From Sedimentisphaerales bacterium (GTDB lineage: Bacteria > Planctomycetota > Phycisphaerae > Sedimentisphaerales > SM23-30), in the NCBI GenBank assembly GCA_016928435.1, contig JAFGKT010000080.1, positions 34,312-98,311 on the forward strand: a stretch of 64,000 bases of DNA, in the 5' to 3' direction. Of this stretch, positions 1 to 8,485 are shown in pieces. The notes under the pieces were generated by a model, which worked only from the letters and a program-made list of their open reading frames with translations, did no database searches and was not told the DNA's origin. Numbering within the stretch: the first letter of the stretch is position 1; every line of letters begins with the position of its first letter. The translations under genes and the position numbers were made by a program.

Positions 1-172
1 TCAGTTGCCTTATGCTCACGCTATCCACAACCGCGATACTTACGGCCCCCTCAGCGATGCCCAAATTACCCAACACAAAGGCAGCGGTCTTACGCAGACA
101 TTCCGCGTCGAACGTCAAAAAGCTCTGCTCATCCGTAATATTAATATCAAACTGATTCACAAAAACACTCAC
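1..172 (-). CDS. ybeY: Endoribonuclease YbeY, N-terminal part (cut by window edge)
   Basis: The reverse strand from a GTG at 172 reads through to the window edge without a stop. The translation begins VSVFVNQFDINIT and includes the block EGAVSIAVVDSVSIRQL, which matches the N-terminal beta strands of YbeY, the metal-dependent RNase of 16S rRNA maturation and ribosome quality control. The catalytic histidine triad would lie beyond the edge. Its GTG sits 4 nt after the stop of the PgpH-like gene, so the two are probably co-translated. The order phoH, HD phosphodiesterase, ybeY is a widespread neighbourhood and supports the call. The start is chosen because no ATG is available and the upstream codons in frame give no better start; the ribosome site is weak. 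Confidence 0.75.
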   Translation of the reverse strand, partial: MSVFVNQFDINITDEQSFLTFDAECLRKTAAFVLGNLGIAEGAVSIAVVDSVSIRQL

Positions 173-176
173 TGGT

Positions 177-1703
177 TCAAAACGTCGTTTTCGTCGCTCC
201 ATTGAGCTTAGTAGCGATATCAGTATCTTCGCTCTTGGGATACGTAATACGCCCATGATACATACCGCAAAGACTCTTGATCAAACTGACTTCGATTTTC
301 TTGAGGTCTTTCAAGGTCATGTCACAATTATCAAACTGCCCGTCGAGCAGGCGTTTCATCACGATTTCTCGTACCACATTCTCGATTCGGCTCGGGGCGG
401 GCTCCTGCATCGCGCGCGTGGCCCCTTCCACAGCGTCGGCGATCATCACAATCGCGGCTTCTTTGCTCGGAGGTTTTGGGCCAGGATACCGAAATTCGGT
501 TTCTGGAACGTTCGAGCCGGTCTCAGCGCTTTTTTTCGTCGCTTCATGGAAAAAATACTCCACGAGGGTGGTACCATGATGGCAAGCTATAAACTGATGC
601 AAGATTCTAGGCAAATGATATTCCCGCGCCAATTCCATACCATCTTCAACATGCCCGATAATAATCATACGGCTCATCGTCGGAGACAGCTCACGATGCT
701 GGTTGAAGTTTTCAGCTTGGTTTTCGACAAAATACCTGGGCTTGTTTATCTTGCCCACATCATGATAATAGCTGCCCACCCGACACAATATCCCATTTGC
801 GCCGATAGCCTCCGCGGCGGCTTCGCTCAACATACCGATCTGCCAACTGTGGTTGAATGTTCCAGGCGCCGCCACCGCCAGCCGTTTGAGCAAAGGACGG
901 CTAGCCTCACCGCATTCTTGCAGCGTCATCGCCGTAGCTGTGCGGAAGACCGCTTCTATGACCGGCAAAATACCCTGCATAATGAAACCAACGGCAATCG
1001 CTGAGCCCCCGGCCCAAAGACTATTGAAAAGAATAGAAACCAACGGACTGCTCATCCAAAACCCAACAGCCCAAACCATGACAACAACAACCAAAGCGGT
1101 ATAAAAACTAACGCGGATCAAATAAGAACGCGATCGAATCTCCTTCAGCATCAAAACCGAAAAACCCATTCCGCTGCAAATACTCAGAAAAACCGATAAC
1201 GTTTCCTCCCCCAGGACAATCGTACTCAGTATCGCCGCGAACGCCCCCATCCCCAAAGCGAAACGCTGCGAATAACCTATCGCCAAAACAATCACCAGCA
1301 TCAGTACCGGCGCAACCATCAGATGACGCGGCCAATCGTATATCGCGATAATCCGCATCACCACCAGCACCAAAAGCAAAAACACAAGCAACACTGCGCC
1401 GCGAGCGTGATTGCGAATGACCTGCGGCTCATACACGGCTACGTAAAATCCCATCGCCAAACTGACAACCGATATCAGCAGGCATACCTCCAGCAAAGAT
1501 ACCGCGAAAATCCATCGCCCGTCTTCGCTGCCGGGCAACATTGTCGGATTAAAACATAATACAAACCCCGAAATTATCACAAAAACACCGAGCATCAGCA
1601 ACGATACCGGCGCGCCAGCATCATAGAAACGCCGCCACTTGTGCGCCAACTCTCGGTCCCCGAGTTGTCGAGGATCGACCCGTTTTACTTTTTTCTTAGT
1701 CAT
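177..1703 (-). CDS. 7TM-HD family cyclic-di-AMP phosphodiesterase, PgpH-like, short form
   Basis: This is a 508-residue membrane protein. Six to eight hydrophobic segments fill residues 33-255, followed by a cytoplasmic HD domain. Visible metal ligands are H285 (FNHSWQ), H314-D315 (YYHDVGK), H351, H375-H376 and D423. The family (PgpH) hydrolyses cyclic di-AMP to pApA. Full-length relatives usually run to 700-850 residues with a large extracellular 7TMR-HDED domain before the membrane region; here only about 32 residues precede the first membrane segment, so the sensor domain is absent. The ATG at 1703 overlaps the stop of the PhoH-like gene by 4 nt, which indicates translational coupling. Family membership is firm; cyclic-di-AMP as substrate is inferred from the family. 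Confidence 0.85.
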   Translation of the reverse strand: MTKKKVKRVDPRQLGDRELAHKWRRFYDAGAPVSLLMLGVFVIISGFVLCFNPTMLPGSEDGRWIFAVSLLEVCLLISVVSLAMGFYVAVYEPQVIRNHARGAVLLVFLLLVLVVMRIIAIYDWPRHLMVAPVLMLVIVLAIGYSQRFALGMGAFAAILSTIVLGEETLSVFLSICSGMGFSVLMLKEIRSRSYLIRVSFYTALVVVVMVWAVGFWMSSPLVSILFNSLWAGGSAIAVGFIMQGILPVIEAVFRTATAMTLQECGEASRPLLKRLAVAAPGTFNHSWQIGMLSEAAAEAIGANGILCRVGSYYHDVGKINKPRYFVENQAENFNQHRELSPTMSRMIIIGHVEDGMELAREYHLPRILHQFIACHHGTTLVEYFFHEATKKSAETGSNVPETEFRYPGPKPPSKEAAIVMIADAVEGATRAMQEPAPSRIENVVREIVMKRLLDGQFDNCDMTLKDLKKIEVSLIKSLCGMYHGRITYPKSEDTDIATKLNGATKTTF

Positions 1704-2632
1704 TTTATGTTGTCGTAGGCCCTTACAATGTTCTGCACCAGACGATGGCGAACAATGTCGGATTCGTTGAGTTTAACTATAGCGATCCCTTTAATGCCTT
1801 TCAAACGTTTAACAGCGTCGATCAGCCCGGACTGATTGGGCTCCTCCAGATCAACCTGGCTGTCATCTCCGGTTACTATCATTTTCGAGTCTCGTCCCAA
1901 ACGCGTCAAGAACATTAACATTTGGCTCACAGTCGTGTTTTGTGCTTCATCGAGGATTATAATCGAATCATTGAACGTTCTGCCTCTCATAAATGCCAAG
2001 GGAATCACTTCGATGATATCGTTAAACATGAATCGCTTGACCTGAGCGTACTCCATCATATCTCCCAGGGCATCAAATAACGGTCTAAGGTATGGGTTCA
2101 CTTTTGCTTGCAGATCTCCGGGCAGAAACCCCAGCTTTTCCCCCGCTTCAACGGCAGGCCGCGCCAACACAATCCGGCGAATCTCATTACGCTTCAGCAT
2201 AGCAACCGCCATAGCCACCGCCAGGTACGTTTTCCCCGTCCCTGCCGGGCCCGCGCAAAACACCAAATCGTTATTGCTGATGGCTTCTATGTATTCACTC
2301 TGACCATTGGTTCTCGCCGTAATATTATGCCCCGAGGTATAGACCTTGATGGTTTCTTTTTCGGCGCGTTTCGATTGTTCCGCAGCCTCAAAGATAATCT
2401 GGGTCATATCTTTTTTGCTGAGGTGATCGGTGCGGCGTATCCGCTCTTGCATCAAGTGAAACACACGAGCCGCGTGAGTCACATTTTCGTCTGATCCTGA
2501 CAAGCTCACACGCGTATCGCGAGCGATAACCTTTATGCCGCATGTATCACGCAACATTCGCAAATTGGCTTCAGCAGGCCCGAACAGGCCGGACCGCTTC
2601 TCTGGGTTCTCCAGTGTTAAAGTAAGTTCCAA
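1700..2632 (-). CDS. PhoH-like ATPase (PhoL type)
   Basis: This 310-residue protein has a P-loop GPAGTGKT at 128-135 and a Walker B segment IIILDEAQN at about 224-232, both diagnostic of the PhoH/PhoL family. The N-terminal 90 residues resemble the KH-like nucleic-acid-binding part of this family. PhoH-like proteins are NTPases linked to RNA metabolism, and their genes commonly sit just before ybeY, as here. The gene opens a tightly packed operon: its 3' end overlaps the HD phosphodiesterase gene by 4 nt. Length and motifs are normal. The exact biochemical role of the family is not settled, so the call stays at family level. Confidence 0.9.
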   Translation of the reverse strand: MELTLTLENPEKRSGLFGPAEANLRMLRDTCGIKVIARDTRVSLSGSDENVTHAARVFHLMQERIRRTDHLSKKDMTQIIFEAAEQSKRAEKETIKVYTSGHNITARTNGQSEYIEAISNNDLVFCAGPAGTGKTYLAVAMAVAMLKRNEIRRIVLARPAVEAGEKLGFLPGDLQAKVNPYLRPLFDALGDMMEYAQVKRFMFNDIIEVIPLAFMRGRTFNDSIIILDEAQNTTVSQMLMFLTRLGRDSKMIVTGDDSQVDLEEPNQSGLIDAVKRLKGIKGIAIVKLNESDIVRHRLVQNIVRAYDNIK

Positions 2633-2689
2633 GTGGTATTCTTACTCCTAAAATTCGCCTAGCCCGCCCCGCCGCAGACTCAAAACATA

Positions 2690-3589
2690 TCATAACCCAT
2701 GCTCTGTATGTATCACACGAAACATCACATAAGCAAACGGCGCGGCAATCAAGACCGAATCCAACAAGTCCAGAAAACCGCCGAACTGCGGAACCAACCG
2801 GGCAGAATCCTTACTCCCAAGATCTCTTTTGAGCATCGATTCAAGCAGATCGCCCAACTGCCCCGTTATCGCGATAAGCAAGCCAAACACAACAGCAGCC
2901 CACCAAGGCATTATACCAAGTCCATTTGAAAAAATCGAGGCCACAATCACCGCCAAAACCACGCCCCCGGCTAACCCTTCCCAGGTTTTCGCCGGGCTGA
3001 TCGACGGAACCCACTTGTGACGACCAAGTTTGCGTCCGATGAGATAAGCACCTATATCAGCAGACTTTACAGTCGCCAGAAACATCAATAGCGGCATCAC
3101 CTCCGCCCATAAACTATCCGCGACAGCATTTATCATTCTGATCTGGAAAATAAACCAACCGCCCACGCCCAAATACAAAACCACAAAACAAGACAGCGCG
3201 ATATTTCCTAAAGCGTTTTCGTTACGATACTTAAACCCCTGAAAGCACCCCGCGGCCATTATCATCGCCGCCAACATCCCCGCCAACACCACCTCACCGC
3301 CGATCGGCAAGAAACACACCCACGCCGGCATCACCGCCAAAGCGACACTAAAACCTACCGCTATCAAAAGGCTTGGGCGCAAATCCTTCGCCCGGGCCAG
3401 CAAGCACAACTCACGCCCGGCGAAACCGATAAACAACGCCAACAACAACGCAAAGCCAAAGGCCGGCATCGCTGAATCAGCAAAATAATTTCGCGCACAA
3501 AGCCAAGCTTCAAAAACAAGTACCCCCACCAAACCGATACCCATTATCGTGCCGAAGAATAGTCTCTGCGCCAATTTGGAATTCAGCAA
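2690..3589 (-). CDS. cdsA: Phosphatidate cytidylyltransferase CdsA
   Basis: This 299-residue polytopic membrane protein makes CDP-diacylglycerol from phosphatidate and CTP, the branch point of phospholipid synthesis. The CDS signature is clear: SISPAKTWEG at about 196-205, then GQLGDLLESMLKRDLGSKD, and near the C-terminus an LDLLDS segment corresponding to the usual HGGxLDRxDS, although PQFGGFLDLLDS is a variant of it. About eight hydrophobic segments are visible. It lies 105 nt downstream of uppS on the same strand, the common uppS-cdsA pairing of envelope lipid genes. The ATG start gives the expected length. Confidence 0.93.
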   Translation of the reverse strand: MLNSKLAQRLFFGTIMGIGLVGVLVFEAWLCARNYFADSAMPAFGFALLLALFIGFAGRELCLLARAKDLRPSLLIAVGFSVALAVMPAWVCFLPIGGEVVLAGMLAAMIMAAGCFQGFKYRNENALGNIALSCFVVLYLGVGGWFIFQIRMINAVADSLWAEVMPLLMFLATVKSADIGAYLIGRKLGRHKWVPSISPAKTWEGLAGGVVLAVIVASIFSNGLGIMPWWAAVVFGLLIAITGQLGDLLESMLKRDLGSKDSARLVPQFGGFLDLLDSVLIAAPFAYVMFRVIHTEHGL

Positions 3590-3694
3590 ATTTCACTCCA
3601 CTACAACAGATAGGTAAACAAGCATCATTTGATGACTTTAGGGCGCCTCTGGAACACAAGCGCAAGTACCTCTACCGTTCATGTCTATACAAAA

Positions 3695-4462
3695 CTAAAA
3701 CCCAGCAGGCTTCAAACCGCCAAATCGCCGGTTCCGCTTGGCATATTCACAAATACACTGATGCAGTACTTCCGTCGAAAAGTCAGGCCAATGCACCTCG
3801 GTAACGTAAAACTCCGCATAGGCGATCTGCCACAACAGATAATTGCTCACCCGCATCTCGCCCGAAGTTCTAACCAACAAATCAGGATCAGGCAAACCAG
3901 TCGTATCGAGGGCGTCACTGACCAACTGCTCATCGATATCTTCGGGCGAAATCTTCCCCGATGCCGTATCAGCAGCCAAGCGTCTGATCGCGCCCACCAA
4001 TTCGGATCGGCCTGAGTAATTCAGCGCCAAGCAAAGAGTCATCCCCGTGTTCGACTGACTGATGCGTACCGTCTCATGCAATTCTTTAATCACAAAATCA
4101 GGCAACCCCTCTTCGCTGCCCAAATGGCGTACCTTTACATTATTATCCATTATAGTCGGGCGTTCATTGATAAGATAATGGGCATAAAGATGCATCAGCC
4201 CGTTAACCTCTTCGCGCGGCCTTTTCCAGTTTTCGGTACTGAAAGAGTATAAAGTCAGACACTCCACACCCAACCTGGCACACTCCGTAACCGTGCTGCG
4301 AACAGCCTTGCTCCCGCTTCGATGGCCTTCAAGCCGAGGCTTGCCCTGCTGTTGAGCCCATCGGCCGTTGCCGTCCATAATAATGGCAATGTGGCGCGGC
4401 ATTTTCTGCCACGGAATCCCCAGAATGGGATGCATTTCGTTATCAACCGAATCTGTCGTCAT
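3695..4462 (-). CDS. uppS: Isoprenyl transferase (undecaprenyl diphosphate synthase)
   Basis: This 255-residue cis-prenyltransferase extends farnesyl diphosphate to the C55 lipid carrier used for peptidoglycan and O-antigen. The catalytic block HIAIIMDGNGRWA (Asp about residue 30) and the late block RTSGEMRVSNYLLWQ, followed by AYAEFYVTEVHWPDF, are the family hallmarks. The first 20 residues are a short extension before the usual PRHIAIIMDG start. It is followed by cdsA and preceded by purA on the same strand. Confidence 0.93.
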   Translation of the reverse strand: MTTDSVDNEMHPILGIPWQKMPRHIAIIMDGNGRWAQQQGKPRLEGHRSGSKAVRSTVTECARLGVECLTLYSFSTENWKRPREEVNGLMHLYAHYLINERPTIMDNNVKVRHLGSEEGLPDFVIKELHETVRISQSNTGMTLCLALNYSGRSELVGAIRRLAADTASGKISPEDIDEQLVSDALDTTGLPDPDLLVRTSGEMRVSNYLLWQIAYAEFYVTEVHWPDFSTEVLHQCICEYAKRNRRFGGLKPAGF

Positions 4463-4549
4463 ACTCTATTCCGTTTTTGAAGCTCGCTCTAAGGTAGTCA
4501 TCTTTCGCCGTTTTGACCGTGCGAAATCACACAGATGTAATGTTCCGAT

Positions 4550-5833
4550 CTAACGATTCAACGTTTGTTCACGACCAGGCCCCACCCCCACAGTCTTGAT
4601 CGGCAACGACAAAATCTCTTCCAAACGCTTAATATAGTTCTGAGCCGCACTCGGCAAATCATCAAACGAAGTCGCTCCCGTCAAATCTTCATCAAAGCCG
4701 GGCATAGTCTCGTAAACGCATTCAACCTCGTCCAGGACATCCGCCTCAGCGGGGAAAAAGTCCAGCTTTTCACCTTTATACTTATAAGCGGTGCATATTT
4801 GCAGTTCTTTGAGACCACTGAAGGTATCCAAGTGCAGCAGGGCCAATTCCGTAATGCCGCCGATCCGCGCTGAATAGTCAACCGCCACCGCGTCAAACCA
4901 ACCGCAACGCCGAGGCCTGCCGGTCGTCGTGCCGTACTCGTGTCCTTTATCGCGAATGTATTGGCCGGTTTCGTTATCCTGCTCGGTCGGAAACGGGCCC
5001 GCGCCTACACGCGAAGTATAAGCCTTAACCACCCCGACAAACCGATCGACAATAGTCGTCGGCACCCCCGCCGCGGGTCCTAATCCCAAAGCGCAGCAGT
5101 TGCTGCTGGTAACAAAAGGAAAAGTCCCATGATCCAAATCAAGCAAACTTCCCTGAGCGCCTTCAAATAATATAGATTTCTTCTCTTTCCAAGCGCGGTG
5201 CAGAATCGCCGTAGTGTCAACAATCTTGTCCTTGAGCGCTTCAGCCCATTTCTCGCATTGGCTAAATAAAACATCAACTGAAAGCGGCTCATTATCGTTA
5301 TACAATGCCGCGAAGTAACGGTTCTTTTGTTCGACAATCCGTTCCAGACGTTCGCGCAGCCGGTCCAAATGCAGCAGATCCGCCACCCGCAAAGCCGTAC
5401 TGCGAATCACTTTGTCGCTGTAGCAAGGCCCGATTCCGCGGATCGTGGTACCGATCTTCTTGGCCCCCAACGCTTCTTCGCTCAAACGGTCCTGTTTTTT
5501 GTGGTATTCCATAACCAAGTGGGCCCGGCCGGAAATCTTCAGATTACCACCAACATCAATACCACGCTTGGCGAGACCGGCAAGTTCTGATAGAATAATC
5601 TCAGCGTCCAGAACCACACCGTTGGTAATCAAACACAGCGTGTTTTCCCGCAGAATACCGCTGGGCAGCAGATGCAGGGCAAAAACTTCTTCATCCGCGC
5701 TGCGAACTACTGAATGGCCGGCATTGGCGCCCCCGCTGTAGCGAACAACAATATCTGCCGTCCCGCTGAAGATGTCGACTATTTTGCCCTTGCCCTCGTC
5801 GCCCCACTGTAAACCAACAACACATGTGTTCAT
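4550..5833 (-). CDS. purA: Adenylosuccinate synthetase
   Basis: This 427-residue enzyme of the normal family length forms adenylosuccinate from IMP, aspartate and GTP, the first committed step to AMP. The N-terminus MNTCVVGLQWGDEGKGKIVD carries the GDEGKGK active-site loop. Further blocks are HLLPSGI, a GTTIRGIGPCYSDK segment and FEGAQGSLLDLDHGTFPFVTSS. The ATG at 5833 is preceded on the minus strand by a candidate promoter with a 7-bp inverted repeat across its spacer. It is probably the first gene of the minus-strand block that runs through uppS and cdsA. Confidence 0.95.
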   Translation of the reverse strand: MNTCVVGLQWGDEGKGKIVDIFSGTADIVVRYSGGANAGHSVVRSADEEVFALHLLPSGILRENTLCLITNGVVLDAEIILSELAGLAKRGIDVGGNLKISGRAHLVMEYHKKQDRLSEEALGAKKIGTTIRGIGPCYSDKVIRSTALRVADLLHLDRLRERLERIVEQKNRYFAALYNDNEPLSVDVLFSQCEKWAEALKDKIVDTTAILHRAWKEKKSILFEGAQGSLLDLDHGTFPFVTSSNCCALGLGPAAGVPTTIVDRFVGVVKAYTSRVGAGPFPTEQDNETGQYIRDKGHEYGTTTGRPRRCGWFDAVAVDYSARIGGITELALLHLDTFSGLKELQICTAYKYKGEKLDFFPAEADVLDEVECVYETMPGFDEDLTGATSFDDLPSAAQNYIKRLEEILSLPIKTVGVGPGREQTLNR

Positions 5834-5856
5834 AACTAGCCTTCTGCAGTAACTTA

Positions 5857-5886
5857 ATTATAATATTCGTTCCGTACAAGAACGAA
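5857..5886 (-). promoter_or_regulatory. Candidate purA promoter overlapped by an inverted repeat
   Basis: On the minus strand TATAAT (5862 to 5857) is preceded at 18 nt by TTCGTT (5886 to 5881), a weak -35. The arms TTCGTTC (5866-5872) and GAACGAA (5880-5886) form a 7-bp perfect inverted repeat with a 7-nt centre, which covers the spacer and the -35. The repeat begins 33 nt upstream of the purA ATG. An operator role is inference; the symmetry and the -10 are seen directly. Confidence 0.45.
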
Positions 5887-6028
5887 CCAAACACAGTACT
5901 TTACCAAAGCTGCGCGATACGGTCAACTTTTTAACCAATCGCCCAACCATGCCTTGCGACACGCTGAACCGTTGAGCGCCGGCAGCTGGCGCAACCGCCA
6001 AATAACGCCCTGAAAGGCCCAACATTCC

Positions 6029-6751
6029 ATGTCAGAAATCGCGAAACCTAAAACAACACAAACACTAAATGCCTCTGCCCCTCAATCGCCCCTAAAGGTT
6101 AGCCTCTCTCAACCACGCACCAAACAACATTGGATTAAAATCCTATTGTTACTAATCTTATGTGCGTCACTCAGCGTCGCCCCTGTTTGGGCCGACCAAG
6201 ATGTTTCCTCCGGCCCCGAAACTCAAGCTTCCCCTCAAGCTCAATCGCAGCCTACCGGCCAGCCCACAGACTCATCCAATCTCCCTCAATCTTCAACGAT
6301 ACCACCCAACGTTAATCTCAACAATATTGGCGATGGCATTGCGATTCCCCCAGAGCTGCTTCAAAGCCTCCTCCAGTCGGCCGGTCCAGCCAAGACGCTT
6401 GCCCCCCCTAAAATGTCGCTCCGCACGCGACTACTCCTGGTCATAGCCACCTTGGTCACAATAATGGTAGGTGTATTGTTCTGCCAAATACTCGCGTCCA
6501 AACTCGTCCATGAGAATCATCAAACCAGTATATTCTTGATTTTCGGGCTGTTTTCGGCTATGGGAGCATTGTGTTTGGCCTGTGCGTTGGTCGGCAATCT
6601 GCGATTACATCTCGCCGCGGTACTATGCACTCTGGCCAGCGGCTTTTGCCTTGGAGCGATCGGCATCGGCCCCCTACCCTGGTTTCGAACATGGCTCTTA
6701 GTCGAAGTCGCGAAAACAAACGACCAAAAAGACGTGCGACATCATCAATAA
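6029..6751 (+). CDS. Hypothetical membrane protein with signal-like N-terminus and Q/P-rich linker
   Basis: I do not recognise this 240-residue protein. It starts with about 34 polar residues, then a hydrophobic segment (about 37-52) ending in VWADQ, which resembles a signal peptide cleavage region. A Gln/Pro/Ser-rich stretch (about 54-95) follows, then three or four strongly hydrophobic segments (about 145-230) separated by short loops. The linker is probably exported and the C-terminal half is membrane-embedded. It is divergent from purA and is followed after 36 nt by another plus-strand hypothetical gene, so the two may be co-transcribed. No catalytic motif is visible. It is supported as a gene by its length and a coherent membrane profile. 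Confidence 0.6.
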   Translation: MSEIAKPKTTQTLNASAPQSPLKVSLSQPRTKQHWIKILLLLILCASLSVAPVWADQDVSSGPETQASPQAQSQPTGQPTDSSNLPQSSTIPPNVNLNNIGDGIAIPPELLQSLLQSAGPAKTLAPPKMSLRTRLLLVIATLVTIMVGVLFCQILASKLVHENHQTSIFLIFGLFSAMGALCLACALVGNLRLHLAAVLCTLASGFCLGAIGIGPLPWFRTWLLVEVAKTNDQKDVRHHQ

Positions 6752-6787
6752 CGTGCAAATACCCGATTTTAAACGCGAAAGTAGATT

Positions 6788-7267
6788 ATGTTAAAACTAG
6801 CCCCCAAAATCGACCCCGAACCGCATCGGCAGCAACAATTGCGGTCTTCCATCAATCGCCAGTTGATCGGCTTTGAATACCGCAGTAAAGCCACCATTTT
6901 CGGCATCCCTTTGGTTCATATCTGCCGGGGCGGTGTGGATTCACGCGGGGTCGCCAAGGGAATCATCGCCATTGGTGATATCGCCATCGGCGCCGTGGCT
7001 GTGGGCGGCTTGGCCATGGGCGGAGTAGTCGTCGCGGCGGTCGGGTTTGGAATCATAAGCGTCGCGGCCTTTGCGATTGGACTTTTGGCTATCGGGGCCG
7101 TAGGTATGGGAGGGATGGTCTTTGCCGCCTGCGCCATCGGATACTGGTCTTTTGGCGCCGTGGCCGTCGGTATCTACGCTCGCGGAGCGGTCGCCATCGG
7201 CTTGGATGCCTTGGGTACAATTACTCTAACACCATCAGGCATGACAATATTGCCTTTAAACCCCTAA
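6788..7267 (+). CDS. Glycine-rich short-repeat protein, predicted solenoid, unknown function
   Basis: This 159-residue protein has about 40 polar N-terminal residues, then the segment IFGIPLVHICRGG, then about 90 residues of alternating Gly and small hydrophobics in a roughly six-residue rhythm (AIGDIAIGAVAVGGLAMGG and similar). This layout, a 'FGxPLVHI' entry followed by xAIGxxAxG repeats, is one I recall from widely distributed uncharacterised proteins; no function is assigned. The repeats are too regular and Gly-rich for ordinary transmembrane helices. They suggest a narrow beta-solenoid or a membrane-inserting repeat, which is inference. The gene is 36 nt after the preceding membrane protein gene. 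The ribosome binding site is weak. Confidence 0.65.
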   Translation: MLKLAPKIDPEPHRQQQLRSSINRQLIGFEYRSKATIFGIPLVHICRGGVDSRGVAKGIIAIGDIAIGAVAVGGLAMGGVVVAAVGFGIISVAAFAIGLLAIGAVGMGGMVFAACAIGYWSFGAVAVGIYARGAVAIGLDALGTITLTPSGMTILPLNP

Positions 7268-7303
7268 CTTGCCACAAATTCAATATCCGGCCACTATAGA
7301 ACG

Positions 7304-7331
7304 TTGCAATCGTGGCGATTATTAGTATAAT
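7304..7331 (+). promoter_or_regulatory. Sigma-70-type promoter upstream of the BamD-like gene
   Basis: TTGCAA (7304-7309), a 16-nt spacer and a perfect TATAAT (7326-7331) precede the TPR protein gene by 120 nt. It would drive the plus-strand run of BamD-like, LptE-like and ftsH genes. The same TTGCA-plus-16-plus-TATAAT pattern occurs before tRNA-Gln at 41683-41710. Confidence 0.55.
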
Positions 7332-7451
7332 CCAAACAAGGACTTGTGCTTCATAGGCGCGGTCTGAACATACGTAAAAAACGCTAACGTTTTGTCATCG
7401 GTTTCGGGCCTTGGCCGCTTGGGCACAACCAAACCAATAGGAACATCAAAA

Positions 7452-8408
7452 ATGACACGATCTACTTACAGTATCGCCATTGCAATCATCACGCTGGCCT
7501 GCTGGCCCAACGTTTGGACAAACCCCTGTTGGGGCGACACGGTCGTACTGGGCAGTGCCGAGCAATGGGTCGCTGTTGACCAAAACGAACCCGCTGAGTT
7601 CACCCAAATCCGCGCCGATCTAAACAACGGACAAACCAGGCGGGCACTCAATCAAATCAAAGATTGGATCGAAGACCATCCCGACTCACCTTACATCGAC
7701 CAAGCCCTGCACATCCAAGCTCAAGTGCTTATAGCAAGGGGCAAACACTATGACGCCTACGAAATCTACGAACAATTGCTCGATGAACACAGCAATTCGC
7801 AATTGTTTGAAACCGCGTTGCGTGAGGAAGTGGACATCGCGAGGCTGTTCCTGGCGGGCCAAAAGCGCACCGTCTTGGGTATCCTTAGAGTCACCGCCAG
7901 AGCCGAAGCTATTGTTATGCTCGACGGCGTTGTAGAACGCTGGCCCGGCTCGGAACTCGCTTGCCAAGCTCTCATGATGCAGGCTGACTATTACTTCCAA
8001 GAAGGTCGCTTTGTTGAATCCCAAGAGATTTACCAAACCGTGGTTGAATACTACGGCCACAGTGAATACTACCCCACCGCCATGCTGCGTCGTGCTGAAT
8101 CCAGTTTTGGACAATATTACGGCCCCGAATACGACAGCACCTGCTTGGACGACGCGTATATTCGGTATCTAGAATTCGAAGCCGAGTTTCCTGAACAAGC
8201 GTTGCAGAACAATGTAGCCGAGCGACTCGAAGAAATCATCAACGAACAAATCCGCAAGGAATTCGTCGTGGCTGATTACTATGAGCGCACGGGTAGAATC
8301 CCCGCCGCGGTGAGCTATTGGCAAATGATAGTCGAACGTTGGCCCAATACCACCTGGGCTCAGCAATCACAAGAACTGCTGGCAAGCTATGCCGACAGCG
8401 AAAACTAA
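7452..8408 (+). CDS. Secreted TPR protein, BamD/YbgF-like
   Basis: From the ATG at 7452 this is a 318-residue protein with an N-terminal signal peptide (STYSIAIAIITLACWPNVW). I prefer this start to the upstream TTG at 7392 because the signal peptide then lies at the N-terminus. The mature part is a series of tetratricopeptide-like helical pairs, for example SPYIDQALHIQAQVLIARGK followed by YDAYEIYEQLLDEH, and later GSELACQALMMQADYYFQEGRFVESQEIYQ. This matches the BamD (YfiO) or YbgF type of periplasmic scaffold for outer-membrane protein assembly. No lipobox is evident, unlike BamD. The LptE-like gene follows after 77 nt, which fits an outer-membrane assembly role. Confidence 0.7.
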   Translation: MTRSTYSIAIAIITLACWPNVWTNPCWGDTVVLGSAEQWVAVDQNEPAEFTQIRADLNNGQTRRALNQIKDWIEDHPDSPYIDQALHIQAQVLIARGKHYDAYEIYEQLLDEHSNSQLFETALREEVDIARLFLAGQKRTVLGILRVTARAEAIVMLDGVVERWPGSELACQALMMQADYYFQEGRFVESQEIYQTVVEYYGHSEYYPTAMLRRAESSFGQYYGPEYDSTCLDDAYIRYLEFEAEFPEQALQNNVAERLEEIINEQIRKEFVVADYYERTGRIPAAVSYWQMIVERWPNTTWAQQSQELLASYADSEN

Positions 8409-8485
8409 CGACTAGCACCTTATCTTCGTTCGTCCCTGAAACTTCAACAACCCGATATCAACCGCCGCCCACTGCGAGAACATAT

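Noticed and set aside
255..1004. 249-codon plus-strand frame opposite the HD phosphodiesterase
   Set aside because: It is a shadow of the real minus-strand gene, which has complete HD motifs and membrane segments.
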